Assembly: GCA_039111635.1 (NCBI GenBank)
Contig: JBCAQO010000001.1
Location: 4,072,844 to 4,136,843, forward strand
DNA from: Heterobasidion occidentale
Taxonomy: Eukaryota; Basidiomycota; Agaricomycetes; Russulales; Bondarzewiaceae
Reading direction: 5' to 3'
DNA length: 64,000 bases
How positions within the stretch are numbered: the stretch's first letter is position 1; the number at the start of each line of letters is the position of its first letter. The position numbers and the translations under genes were made by a program. Below, piece after piece: positions 24,776 through 34,800 of this stretch. The notes under the pieces are model-generated. The model ran no database searches. It was not told where the DNA came from and worked only from the letters and a program-made list of their open reading frames with translations.

Positions 24776-25721
24776 ATCTCTGGAGGAAAATCGCTCTCAG
24801 AAAGCTGCTCGTTGGGAGGTTAGATGGGGACAACACATTTCTGGAGGAACATCGCTCTCAGAAGCCGCGCGACGCCATTGGGCTACGGCCGCTTGATGGC
24901 AGGGTGGGACGCAAAGGACGAGGGCCTACGAGCAACGCATTTCTGGAGGAACCTCGCTCTCAGAAAGCTGATTGCCGAGAGGATATACGAAGATGGCCTG
25001 GGAACATCACATTTCTGGAGGAACCTCGCTCTCAGAAATGTCTCTCGACAGCCGCGAACCGCGCGCCGCCGTCTGATTGCGGTAGCTCGATGGCAAGGTG
25101 CGATGGAAAGAGCTTCGGCCTATGGGCAACGCATATCTGGAGGAAGGTCACTCTCAGAAAGCTGGTTGCCGGGAGGATAAATGGAAAGGCTCTGGGGACA
25201 ACGCATTTCTGGAGGAAGGTCGCTCTCAAAAAGCTCGACAGGACGATAGAGGTGGCCGGCAAACAGCACATTTCTGGAGGAAAGTCGCTCTCAGAAAACT
25301 GCTCGTTGGGGGGAGAGATGGGGATAACACATTCATGGAGGAAGACGCTCTAAGATATGTGTCTCAACAGCCGCGCAACGCCATCTGACTACACCCGCTT
25401 GATGGCAGGGTGGGACGCAAAGAACGACGGCCTATGGGCAGCGCATTTCTGGAGGAAGGCCGCTCTCAGAAAGCTGATTGCCGAGAGGATATACGAAGAT
25501 GGCCTGGGAACATCACATTTCTGGAGGAAGGTCGCTCTCAGAAATGTCTCCCGACAGCCGCTAAACACGCGACGCCGTCTGACTACGGCCGCTTGATGTC
25601 GGGGGAATGACAACGCACTTCTGGAGGAAAATCGCTCTCAGAAAGCTGCTCGACAGGAGGATAGACGGTGGCGGAGTGAGAGCAACCCATTCCCGGAGGA
25701 GGGTCACTCTCAGAAATTTGT
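24776..25721 (+). repeat. Array of 12 semi-palindromic interspersed repeats
   Basis: Each unit is ~27 bases: TTTCTGGAGGAA, three or four variable bases (AAA, ACA, ACC, AGG, AAG), then CGCTCTCAGAAA. Its two ends are near inverted copies (TTTCTG-GAG against the complement TTTCTGAGAG), so it can fold into a hairpin or bind a dimer. The core CTGGAGG (or a variant) starts near 24780, 24841, 24943, 25015, 25137, 25209, 25274, 25335, 25449, 25521, 25621 and 25694. Start-to-start distances are 61, 102, 72, 122, 72, 65, 61, 114, 72, 100 and 73, so spacers fall into short (~35-45) and long (~75-95) classes. Copies 8 and 12 are degenerate. All three plus frames are open over hundreds of bases (WRKVALRKL, FLEEGRSQK), which comes from the repeat and not from a gene. 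It resembles a CRISPR layout only superficially; this is eukaryotic DNA and no cas gene is present. Confidence 0.85.
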
Positions 25722-25857
25722 CGATAGAGCTAAGAGCTGGTAATATGACGACGTCCGTACAGACATTCGGCCAAAGAGTGACCGTGGGACCGAAATCGCT
25801 GACCGTGGGAGCGGAGCTCACATGACTTCAAGTTGCCCCACTCATAGTCCTCAGGCG

Positions 25858-26099
25858 GTCGTCGTTGGGCAGCATCGTGTTTCGCGGCTGTCTAGGCAGT
25901 TTCTGAGAGCGTTTTTCCTCCAGAATTTGTCTTGTGGCGTCCTTATCGGTTGAAAGCTTTATTCCTTCATCTTCAAGTCTCCCTTTCCTTCCAGTCATCC
26001 CGCGGTCGTCACTGGGCGGTACCGTGTTTTCCGCGGCTGTCTAGGCAGTTTCTGAGAGCGTTTTTCCTCCAGAAATGTCTTGTGCCGCTCTTGTGCCAC
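25858..26099 (-). repeat. Two inverted copies of the array unit inside a ~90-base direct duplication
   Basis: At 25900-25926 and 26049-26075 the array unit appears in the opposite orientation (TTTCTGAGAGCG, a T run, then CCTCCAGAA). Each sits in a ~90-base segment that is itself duplicated head to tail about 149 bases apart, sharing TCGTC-TGGGC, GCGGCTGTCTAGGCAG and AATGTCTTGTG-like borders. The array and these copies therefore face each other across about 180 bases. Confidence 0.8.
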
Positions 26100-26245
26100 A
26101 TCTGTTGAGACCTCTACTTTTCGTCTCCTTCACGTCGACGCACTCTCCTCCAGCAATTGTTCCGCTTCGATCTTTTCAACAATGAAAGCCTCCGTCTCCG
26201 AGACCAATACCCCTGGGTTGAAGTCACGAGGTCGCAGCAGTCGGC

Positions 26246-29184
26246 ATGGGTAGTTGTCGCATTTCGCCCCTGCCCTACCATGAGTTCCACATCTTACATC
26301 TCCAGAAACGCATTCACCCGCCAGCGGACGTGACCTTCGACGCTGATCCATCTCGTGCCGGACGCCTGAAACCGTACGATTGGGCAGTAGATCCAGCTCC
26401 TCATGACTCGCGTTTTCCCTGGAGGCCCTTCATCCCAGTTGATCCTGATCCATCAGGGGTGACTCTTCGGAATGGATTTTTCCAGCCTCCGAAGCAAGTC
26501 ATGACTTTTATTGCTTCCCTTCTCGGACCATTCGCCCAGGATTGGTCAAGGACACAACCAGATCAGAGCTTTTATCATCCGTTGTACCAGTGCGTTGAGA
26601 GACATTTTGACTGGGATGGCAACCGGCCTCTCGAGGTTAGTGTGTTGCAGGAAGGGATTGTCTATCCCTGGAAAACTGAAGAGGATGCACATATCACCTT
26701 TTGGCGATTACGTCGTCCCTTTCTCGACTGCTTTGGATTCATCAGCTTTCTTGTCTGGAGGATTGAGCAGGGGTTTGGGCCGAAAGTGAGTGCTTTACAG
26801 GGTTGAGGTTTCTGCTCATATCTCATGTCTTGCTTTCTAGTGGCGTGATCGTCCTAAGGCTCAGGCCTCTTTGTCATTTGCTTTCGACCAACTGGATAAG
26901 TTCATCTTGGGCGCTCGCATCCGTGGAGTCACCATCGTCACACAGGGCTATCCAACCTGGGGTCCGAAATGAAGACGACTTGGGAGCTTCTCAAGCTCGC
27001 ACGAATCAATATTGCATACTCTTGGAGCGCTCGACAAGCGGGAGAGGTCAGCGCATTCGGTGACCTCAGGCCGATCGGTGGCGACTTAACGGGAAACCGT
27101 TCACGATTGTGTCCTACAAACCCCCGCCACAGACAACGTACCTGGCAATGCTGTGGGTGACGATCGTGCATCATCGGCTCCAAAAAAAGACAGAAGATGG
27201 GAGGATTACTACTGTTCAGCCTCTTATCTATCCGCAGACGATTGCGTCAACGTGCGCGTGTTTTACATGGAGACACAGATCGGGCTGGATCAGGACGATA
27301 GTGACGCTGAGATCGTGAGGGTTGCACAGACCCTCCCTCCATTAGGGGGCGCACTTTCCACTGATCGACTGTGATATCAGCCGTCTTCCCAGAGAAAAAG
27401 CACGCAGAAATACTCAAGAAGAGAGCAGCGTCTAACAGTCGCCTTCTGCGGTCTCCTATACGACCACGATCGCATTCCCTGTTCTGCCCTGTCTCGACCT
27501 GCCCCTCCTCCGCCAGCCCTCCTCCGCCAGCCCTCCTCCGCCAGCCCCTCCTCGCCAGCCCCTCCTCCGCCAGCCCCTCCTTCGCCAGCCCCTCCTCTGC
27601 CAGCCCCTCCAGCCCCTTCTCCGCCTGCCTCTCCTCTACCGCCCCTCCTCTGCCTGCCCTTCGCAAACATCAGCTGTCAAATGTGTCGCCTGGTAGCAAT
27701 ACGTCGTACAGGGGTGGTACATTGTCCAGCGGCAACACGTCACAGGAGGTGCAGATGCACATTGACACCCTGGTGCAGTGTCATCATCATTCCAGCCGCA
27801 CTCTGAAGATCACGTTCAAGGCGTTGGACGGTCCGAGTCATCGGAGCATCTCAGGTATGCGTTTTCTTCAATCTCAGAGCGCAAAAACATTACTGACGAA
27901 TATTTTGGTGCGCAGCACAACAACAATGCTAGTTTGACTCGCGAGCAAGTATATGGCAATGGATACGATTTGGAGGACCGGGGCACGGGTTTGTCTTCGT
28001 CGTCAGGCCCTCCATGTATTGTGTTGTCTGACTGCGACGCGATGCGGAAGGCTCGTATGAGCAGGATGTGGCGATGAATGTCAACTCGGAGTGGAGGACG
28101 GGTTGAACGCAATTCTTCATCCAGTCATGCTCTTGTCGGCTCGAATGACGATCCAAGCGAAGACGATGTGAGATTCTCGCGTTCTCCGAGCCCTGTCATA
28201 CGTTCATGAGGGACATTGGAGGTACACTGCGGTCACATCATGATGTTGTTCGACAGGGAGAATTATCCTCCCGCCTTTATTGCTGCGCTTTTCCCGAAAG
28301 TCTACCCCGCACCCCACGGCAGTGAATTCTTAAGAGGGCACTGGATAGCACCAGAAACCTTTCAATCTGAAGAAATGCTCATTGTCTCTCCCGGGACGCT
28401 TGCGTACTTAGACAGCATCAAGGAAACGACTTCGGGAGGTTGGGCTCCCTATGCGCCGTTTGACGTTAGACCTCTGCTATCGACACTGGCTTCTTGCGGG
28501 TATCTCACGTCAAGCTTCATCCACTCACTGAGATCTGGTTGCTAGCCATTTTGGAATGGGAAGGCCTTTGAAGGTCGAGAGCGTGCTGGAGGTGATGTTG
28601 CAGCAGGGATGTCGTTCCGTCTCAGTTGGAATAGGCATGTGGGTCAGCAGAAAGATCGCGGCCAATGCTGAACGCCGTAGAATGAACCCGTCCCAACTGG
28701 GTGGACGGAGACAACTTCCTAATAGGCGAGCGACAAGACTCTCTCTCCTCCTTTGGCCAGCTATATCAGGAGCGGGTTCGATGGCTCCTGCGACAACCCT
28801 ACGCAAGACGTCTTGTGGCGTATGGTGGCCGGCTTGGCGCCTTGTCATCCATTTTGGGTCCAAGGAACATAGTTACGGAGCTACCTGGAGGGGGCCAAGT
28901 GAGGCTAACACTCGGGTCTGGGAGTGAACGAACACAGCTGATCAGATCGCGAATCGGAGTGCCCAGAAGATGAAGAGAGCGATCTGGCTCTCAATTAATC
29001 CTGGGTTCACGCGCGTACCAGGGAATGTGTCTCTGTGGCCAGCATGCCTCTGGCGTTGCAGCTACCTCTGGAATGGTTCGTGGTCGTCATCTGCCGAGAC
29101 ATGGTTTCAAGACATGTTGACGCGTCTCCATGACGGCAAATTGACGCCTCGAACTTCTGTGCTGTGGTACTACACATTGCGGGG
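26246..29184 (+). pseudogene. Lineage-specific gene of unknown function, several frameshifts, cut by the N gap
   Basis: Convincing coding blocks occur along 2.9 kb in changing frames. They are 26246-26784 (start MGSCRISPL, with FFQPPKQVMTFIASLLGPFA, VYPWKTEEDAHITFWRLRRP), 26841-26970 (after a clean GTGAGT...TTTCTAG intron), then ARINIAYSWSARQAGEVSAF, WRLNGKPFTIVSYKPPPQTT, a Pro/Ala-rich linker (27.5 kb), 28216-28545, 28690-28970 (GDNFLIGERQDSLSSFGQLY, RLGALSSILGPRNIVTELPG) and a last block ending at the gap with SLWPACLW and an AETWFQDML-like string. I associate this layout with a large Agaricomycete family of unknown function but cannot name it. Frames shift at about 26960, 26985 and 27085, and near 28540-28690. 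Either it is a decaying family member or the local consensus is poor. The 3' end is lost in the N run. Confidence 0.5.
27500..27660 (+). repeat. Pro/Ala-Ser minisatellite
   Basis: About nine imperfect copies of a 15-18-base unit of the type CAGCCCCTCCTCCGC. In one frame it codes for a repeating Ser-Pro-Ser-Ala linker, in another for Pro-Pro-Ala. It lies inside the broken gene above, so it may be a disordered linker of that protein, and it is expected to vary in length between strains. Confidence 0.75.
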
Positions 29185-29284
29185 NNNNNNNNNNNNNNNN
29201 NNNNNNNNNNNNNNNNNNNNNNNNNNNNNNNNNNNNNNNNNNNNNNNNNNNNNNNNNNNNNNNNNNNNNNNNNNNNNNNNNNNN
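29185..29284. other. Assembly gap (100 N)
   Basis: Exactly 100 unknown bases, a common placeholder for a gap of unknown size. Different genes stand on the two sides: the 3' block of the unknown family gene on the left and the middle of an antiporter gene on the right. The true gap must hold at least the start of the latter. Confidence 0.95.
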
Positions 29285-30676
29285 TGGCATACTTCTTGAC
29301 AATCTCTCTCTATCTCACGACCGAGTCCTACGGCTCCGCGTTCCGCGATTGGTTTCTAATCGGCTGTCTCTGTACGTCTCGTCCTCTGAGTTCACTGACA
29401 ATCAGCTGGTTCCCAACTGATCTCCTTTTTTTTGGTAAAACCAGACCAAGTCATTTTTGGCGTGGTCATTGGTACCATCATTGGTAAGTGCATTGAGCGA
29501 CATGCGAAGCATGCTGTTGTTGACGACTTTCATCATACGTCATGCCGCTCATCCTAGGACTCGTGTTTTCCAATCTGATGAGGTGCACCCATACCAGAGG
29601 GTACATCGATCGAGAATCATTCGTCGCACAATATCTTGCCTTGACCATATTCACTGTTGGGGTTACAACTACGCTTGGTAGCGACGACTTGCTTGCTGCA
29701 TTCGCAGCCGGTGCGTCCTGCTTACCTACATGAATCCACCCAATCTCACGAGCACCTGGGACCTACCATGTCGGAAAATTTAGGTTGCGCAATAGCCTGG
29801 GATGGCTACTTCAAAACGCAGACACAGAAGGAGGTCTTCTCGTCGGTGATTGACCTCATCTTGAACTGCGCCGGGTTCATCTACATCGGCGCGTGGCTCC
29901 CGTTTGACCAGTTCAACCAGCCCGCGCTTGGTATCACACCATGGCGCCTCATCGTCCTGGCCATCATCATCATCGCGCTGCGACGCATCCCCTGTTTGTT
30001 TATCTTATATAAATTCCTCCCAGAGATCGCCGATTGGCGAGAGGCGTTGTTCGCGGGGCATTTTGGTATGATACAAGTTTTGTCAATAATGAACGTGCAC
30101 TAGTACTGACCGGACATTGGTATGCTTCCGTTACTTAGGGCCAGTGAGTGCTTTGGTATCGTCGATCTGGATATGTTTTCAAGGCCCCTTTCTAGATTGG
30201 CGTCGGAGCTATGTTTATCTCGACGCTCGCCCTCACAAAGCTCGAAAAAACAGGCAGGAATTTTCGCAGCAAGAGCAGCTCCTGATCGCTTCCATGTACC
30301 CCATCGTATCTTTTATCGTCCTCTGCTCTATCCTCGTCCGTAAGCCCGTTCTCCCCGTCCCCTTCATTGTCGTCCAAAACCACACCCTTATCACCCTGAC
30401 ACACACTGACGATGAATACCTGATTGGGTATGTGCGCTTCCAGATGGTCTCTCGATCCCGTTCTTCTTTGCGGTGCGCCGGGTGCATTCTGGAACACAAT
30501 CTTTCTCCCGCTCGCTCACCACACGCGGCACCGACATGCCCGATTGGCTTCTCAGGGTGCGACCCGCGCCGCATACCCTGCCCACACCCGTCTCTGTCGT
30601 GCAACCTCACCCCGTCGCTGGCAGCCAGAGTTACTCGAGTGTCAATGCACCGGAACAAATTAGTCTGCATCACTAG
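29285..30676 (+). CDS. NHA1: Na+(K+)/H+ antiporter, Nha1 type, 5' part missing in the gap, one frameshift
   Basis: Model: (gap)-29371, 29445-29483, 29558-29710, 29784-30065, 30139-30143, 30196-30339 and 30444-30676. The protein exchanges internal Na+ or K+ for H+ at the plasma membrane (CPA1/2-type fungal antiporter). Visible marks: AFRDWFLIGCLY, the membrane segment VIFGVVIGTIIG, IDRESFVAQY, the ion-binding Asp pair in LGSDDLLAAFAAG, AWDGYF, VFSSVIDLILN, YIGAWLPF, FREALF-like WREALFAGHFGPIGVGAMFI and a tail with PIVSFIVLCSILVHGLSIPF. Exon 30139-30143 is only five bases (GGCCA), needed to build the conserved GHFGPIGVGA. In the A run at 30245-30250 one base is missing, which would stop the frame; adding one A rejoins it. 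The N-terminal ~170-200 residues are in the gap. The C-terminal tail is much shorter than in yeast Nha1. Confidence 0.85.
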
Positions 30677-31893
30677 ACGCAGTCGTCGTGTCTGCCCGTT
30701 TTTGCACCGCTCTTGAATGATGTTATGCTACACGGTGTCCTTCTGGCTACTAGCATTGTATTTCGCAGCCGATGCTACCTGTGCGTGGGTAGATAGCCTA
30801 CTTCCTGTTTACTTCACTAGAAAACGTGTTGATTCTGTCTCTTGCTTCAGGCCTATGTCGTCTACTCCAGATCCTCTTCCATCGTGCCCACAACCCTGCT
30901 ATTACCCCCTTTTTGAGACCCCCAGTTTCTATTTCCGAATATCTATATGCCTTCGGCAATGTATATGCTTGTGATGTTCACTGAAGACCTGTAATTTCTG
31001 TACTTATTGTTCCAGGCTGAGTGCAGAGCAAGGAAGTAAGTCCGCTATTCTTCGGAATCTCTTCTGCGTTGCGATTGACCATTTCCACTCTTAGCAATTC
31101 ATATCCCATTGGCGATTCCCCTCATGTTTAAATCACAAGACAAGCTGCTTCACCGTCGTCCATACACACTGTAGTACGAACACGGCGAGACTTTTCAACA
31201 ATGATTAGAAATGACTAATTTGCGGGACAACGGGGATTGAGGTGATCCAGAAGGATCTAGAGAGGGATCACGCCTTGTGCAGATTTGGTTTGCAAACACT
31301 AAACACCGCAGATTCTCATGTGAGCCTTTCATCTTAGGTAGTCGATGCCTGTGTCCTACGACCCATGCACTGCATTCCCGTTATGCTCTTGCTTCGCCGA
31401 TCTTTGTTCTCTTCATGTATCGGCCAGATTGGCGCGATATTTGGAGTCAATTTCGATGCGAGGCAATGTCATGATTGGAGAAATCCAGACAACCACCATT
31501 TGTATGGTATCAGAGAGAGATGGTGATCAGTAAATGGTTTGGTATTGGGCTTCGAAAAAAAAATAGGCAGAGCATTTCAATCCTCCCAAGTGTACAGTAA
31601 TATCAAGATGAATGTTGCAACAAATGGGGGGTATAGAAATCAATCTTGATGTATATGCATCAAGTAAAAAAGCGTGGGTTGGGATGTATATGCAGCACGG
31701 ACAATGCGGTTGGAGTCGAGAGGAGAAGGGTAGAAAAAAGAAAGGTAGAAGAGCAGCGAGCCTTGAGATAGACAAGAATAAGAGGATAGAAGATTATGTA
31801 GCATAACTCGAGAGCATCCAGGGAGATCCGTTTGATAACTAGTCAGAGACGGGAGGGAAATTAACGAGAGTCGAATAGTTAGTACTTCAATTT
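30677..31893. other. Convergent intergenic region
   Basis: It lies between the 3' ends of the antiporter and the coiled-coil gene. There is no convincing gene. A poly-A/T stretch near 31553 and purine-rich sequence at 31710-31800 are consistent with 3' UTRs. Confidence 0.35.
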
Positions 31894-34800
31894 CTATGAC
31901 CACCAGCCGTCTTCACGTTGTGTAGGTGTCACTGATACAACGCTGGGTGTCGGCGATCCCATCTGTGGGCGATAATACGACTGCCCTGTGTGCATCGGGC
32001 GGGCCTTCGGCGTTCCGGAACCGAGGTTCGGGTACCGCCGCGCCGATGGTGCATGCATGGAATCCCACACCGATGTCTGCGGCGGAGTGTTTGTGCGCTT
32101 GCTCATACTACTGAGAGCGCGTGAGACGGGGCGACCGTTCGCGGTCGGTGTCGGTGCACGACTAGGGTACACGGTGCTTGCCCGCGAGTCTGGGCGTGGA
32201 GGTGAGTGTGCGGCAACGGCTTTCTTGGCTTTGTCTACCTCAGCCTGGAGACGAGCCATCTTCGATTCGAGCATTGCTACCTGATCACGAAGCTTGTGCT
32301 CGCGATCCTATGAAGGACGTGAGCACCGCGCGAATTTCTGATGACAATAAAAACTGACCTGGACCAGCCGCTCGTCGGCCTCCTTTTCTTCAAGCTGCAG
32401 CTTCACCAAAGAGTATTCCGCATCCAGCTGCATGTGCTTGTCCTCGACTTGATCGAACCTAGAGCGCGTCTCTGCCAGCTCAGATTCGTATTCCTTGGCG
32501 CGCTTCTCCCACTCGGCCGAGCGCTGCTGCGCCTGAGTGAGGCTGTGGCGCGCAGCGGAGGCGGCGCGGTCACTGCTGGCGGCCTTGTTTTCCTGGTCCT
32601 TGAAACGCCTCTGCAGCGCAGCGTACTCGCCCTCCAATACTCTGCTGCGATCGCGGATGCGCCGGAGGTCCTTGAGTTCGGGCTCGTTGTTCTGACTGAC
32701 GAGATGTGAGAGCGTCTCAACTTGCTCAGCCATTCGACGAAGATCGTCCCAGTGAGCTTCCTGCGAGAGCACGGCGTCGTGCTCTCTCTGAAGGGATTCC
32801 AAAGCTTGCACAGCAGCCTCCTTCTCATGCACAGCAAAGCCTGCCTGCATCTCCAGTGTTTGGAGCTGTGAGGAAACGTGAGTGAGTGAGAAAGAGATGA
32901 GCCTATAGAGCATATGCGAACCTGATTTCTGAAGCCCAGTGCCTCCGCCGCAGCATCGCGGTTCGCCCTTTCCAGCTCGAGGATCCGCTCGTGTTGCGTC
33001 TGCGTCGCAACGTCAGCCGTCTTCAACCGCCCTAGGGCCTGCGAGAGCGCCTCCTCCAGCTCGGCGTTCTTCACTTCCGCGGACGTCGCCTCCGTGGCAC
33101 GCGTGATGATGCTCGCCTGCAGTTCGTCCACCTGCACCCGCAGTCGATCGCGCTCTGCCTCAGCTGCCACCACACGTTCCGCGAGTACGTCCTTTTCTGC
33201 CCGTATCGAACCATGCGCGGCACGCGCCTTGGCAAGCTGCACCTGCGAATCCGAATTTGACGACATCAACCTGCGTACCTCCTCGAAGTCTTGCTTCAAG
33301 GCCACACGCGTAAGGAGCTCGGCGCGAGTGTCGTACACCGCCCTCGTGGTGACAGCCAAAGTCTCCGGCAACGCCTTCAACTGAGCGAGCATGTCCTTGT
33401 TGAGCGCCAGCAACTCCTGATTCTTGGCCTCGAGGGTCTGTTGACTGCTAGTAAGTGTGCTGACCGTAGATTCGATTTGGGAGAGGTTGTTGTAGGCAGC
33501 AGGGTTCTGCACCGAAGCGGGGACACTCGAACGCATTTCAGCCTGTGCCACACCCAACGCATCCGTCGCGGCGCTCAAACGGGCCGGCAAGTCAGAAAGT
33601 AGGCCGAGCACATCACGGTGTATGGACGACAAGTCACGTGTCTGCGACGCGAGGCCTTGCGACAGCGCACCCATTTGCGCCGCCACACCCCGCACAGGCT
33701 CCAGCAGCTGCCCCACGTTGTCTGCGACCTTGCCCGGAAGACTGTCCAGTACGCGGTCACGCACGGCGAGGCGGGAATCGAGCCGCTCGACGACGAGATC
33801 CGACACCTGCTCCTTGATCTCGTGCGCGTCTACAGGCGCGACAATCTTGCGCACCTCATTGGTGATCTGCGAAATTATAGCATTGGTATCCGGGATAATC
33901 GTTGGTGGGTATATGGTCGGCAAGATGGGAACGAGCCTGTCGACAATGAGGCCCGCCGTTTCCCGCTTGTCCGATGCAAGGTCGATGAGCTGCGAAATGT
34001 GCGGCTTGACGGCCTGCGTGAGCTGATTTGTGAGGGTCTCATAATCGATCGGCTCGGCGCGCAAGACAGAAATGTGCGGCAAGAGCGCCGAGAGCAGCTC
34101 GCGCACCAGGCCCTCGCGATCGAACGCAGGAACACCGTGAGGCGTCCGGGCGCGCTCCATGCTTTCCAGGCGCGCGGCCAGCTGCGAGACGCTGTTGATG
34201 ACGGTCTTGACGGTCCTATTGTGGAACTCCTCGATGGCACCCTGAACATTGAACGACGTCGATGACTGACTCTCGCGGGTCTGTGAGTCGAACCGGCGCA
34301 TGATCTCCGACAAGTCCTGGTGCATCATGGCGCGCGCATCCGCATGGCCCTGTTCGACAATGTCCTTCACGAGCTGGAAGTCAAGCTCTCCCCGCGCATC
34401 CATTTGGCTGTCGTCCAGCCCCCTCGCGGCCGACTCCTGCAACTGTGCCCGGAAGAGCGACACCACCTCGTTGATCATCGCCTCCGTCGACGGGTTCAAC
34501 GCCCCGTCCGATGCCATGCGCTGCTCCTGCATCTCCAACCGTATGCTCTCGATCTTCTCGTCCAATAGCGCCTCCAGCCTGTCTTCGAACTGCTGCATCT
34601 CCAACCGTCGCGAGATGCTCACTACAGGCAGCGAGTCTCCAGAGATTGACGAGCTGCTGCGGAGCTGCGGCAGCGACGACCGCCGGCGTGGCTTCAGCGG
34701 GGGCGCGAATACGTCCTTGCGCTGGTGCGGCGCGTCCCACCGCCCGGGATCTGTGACGAGCCGCGTCCCGGACGCCTTGCGCGATATCGCGGGCATGTTA

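Noticed and set aside
24772..25610. Long open frames (up to 193 codons) in all three plus frames over the repeat array
   Set aside because: They come from stop-free repeat units and change frame with spacer length; there is no start context, splice pattern or family.
24776..26099. A true CRISPR array
   Set aside because: Eukaryotic DNA, no cas genes, spacer sizes vary widely and spacers are related to each other by duplication.
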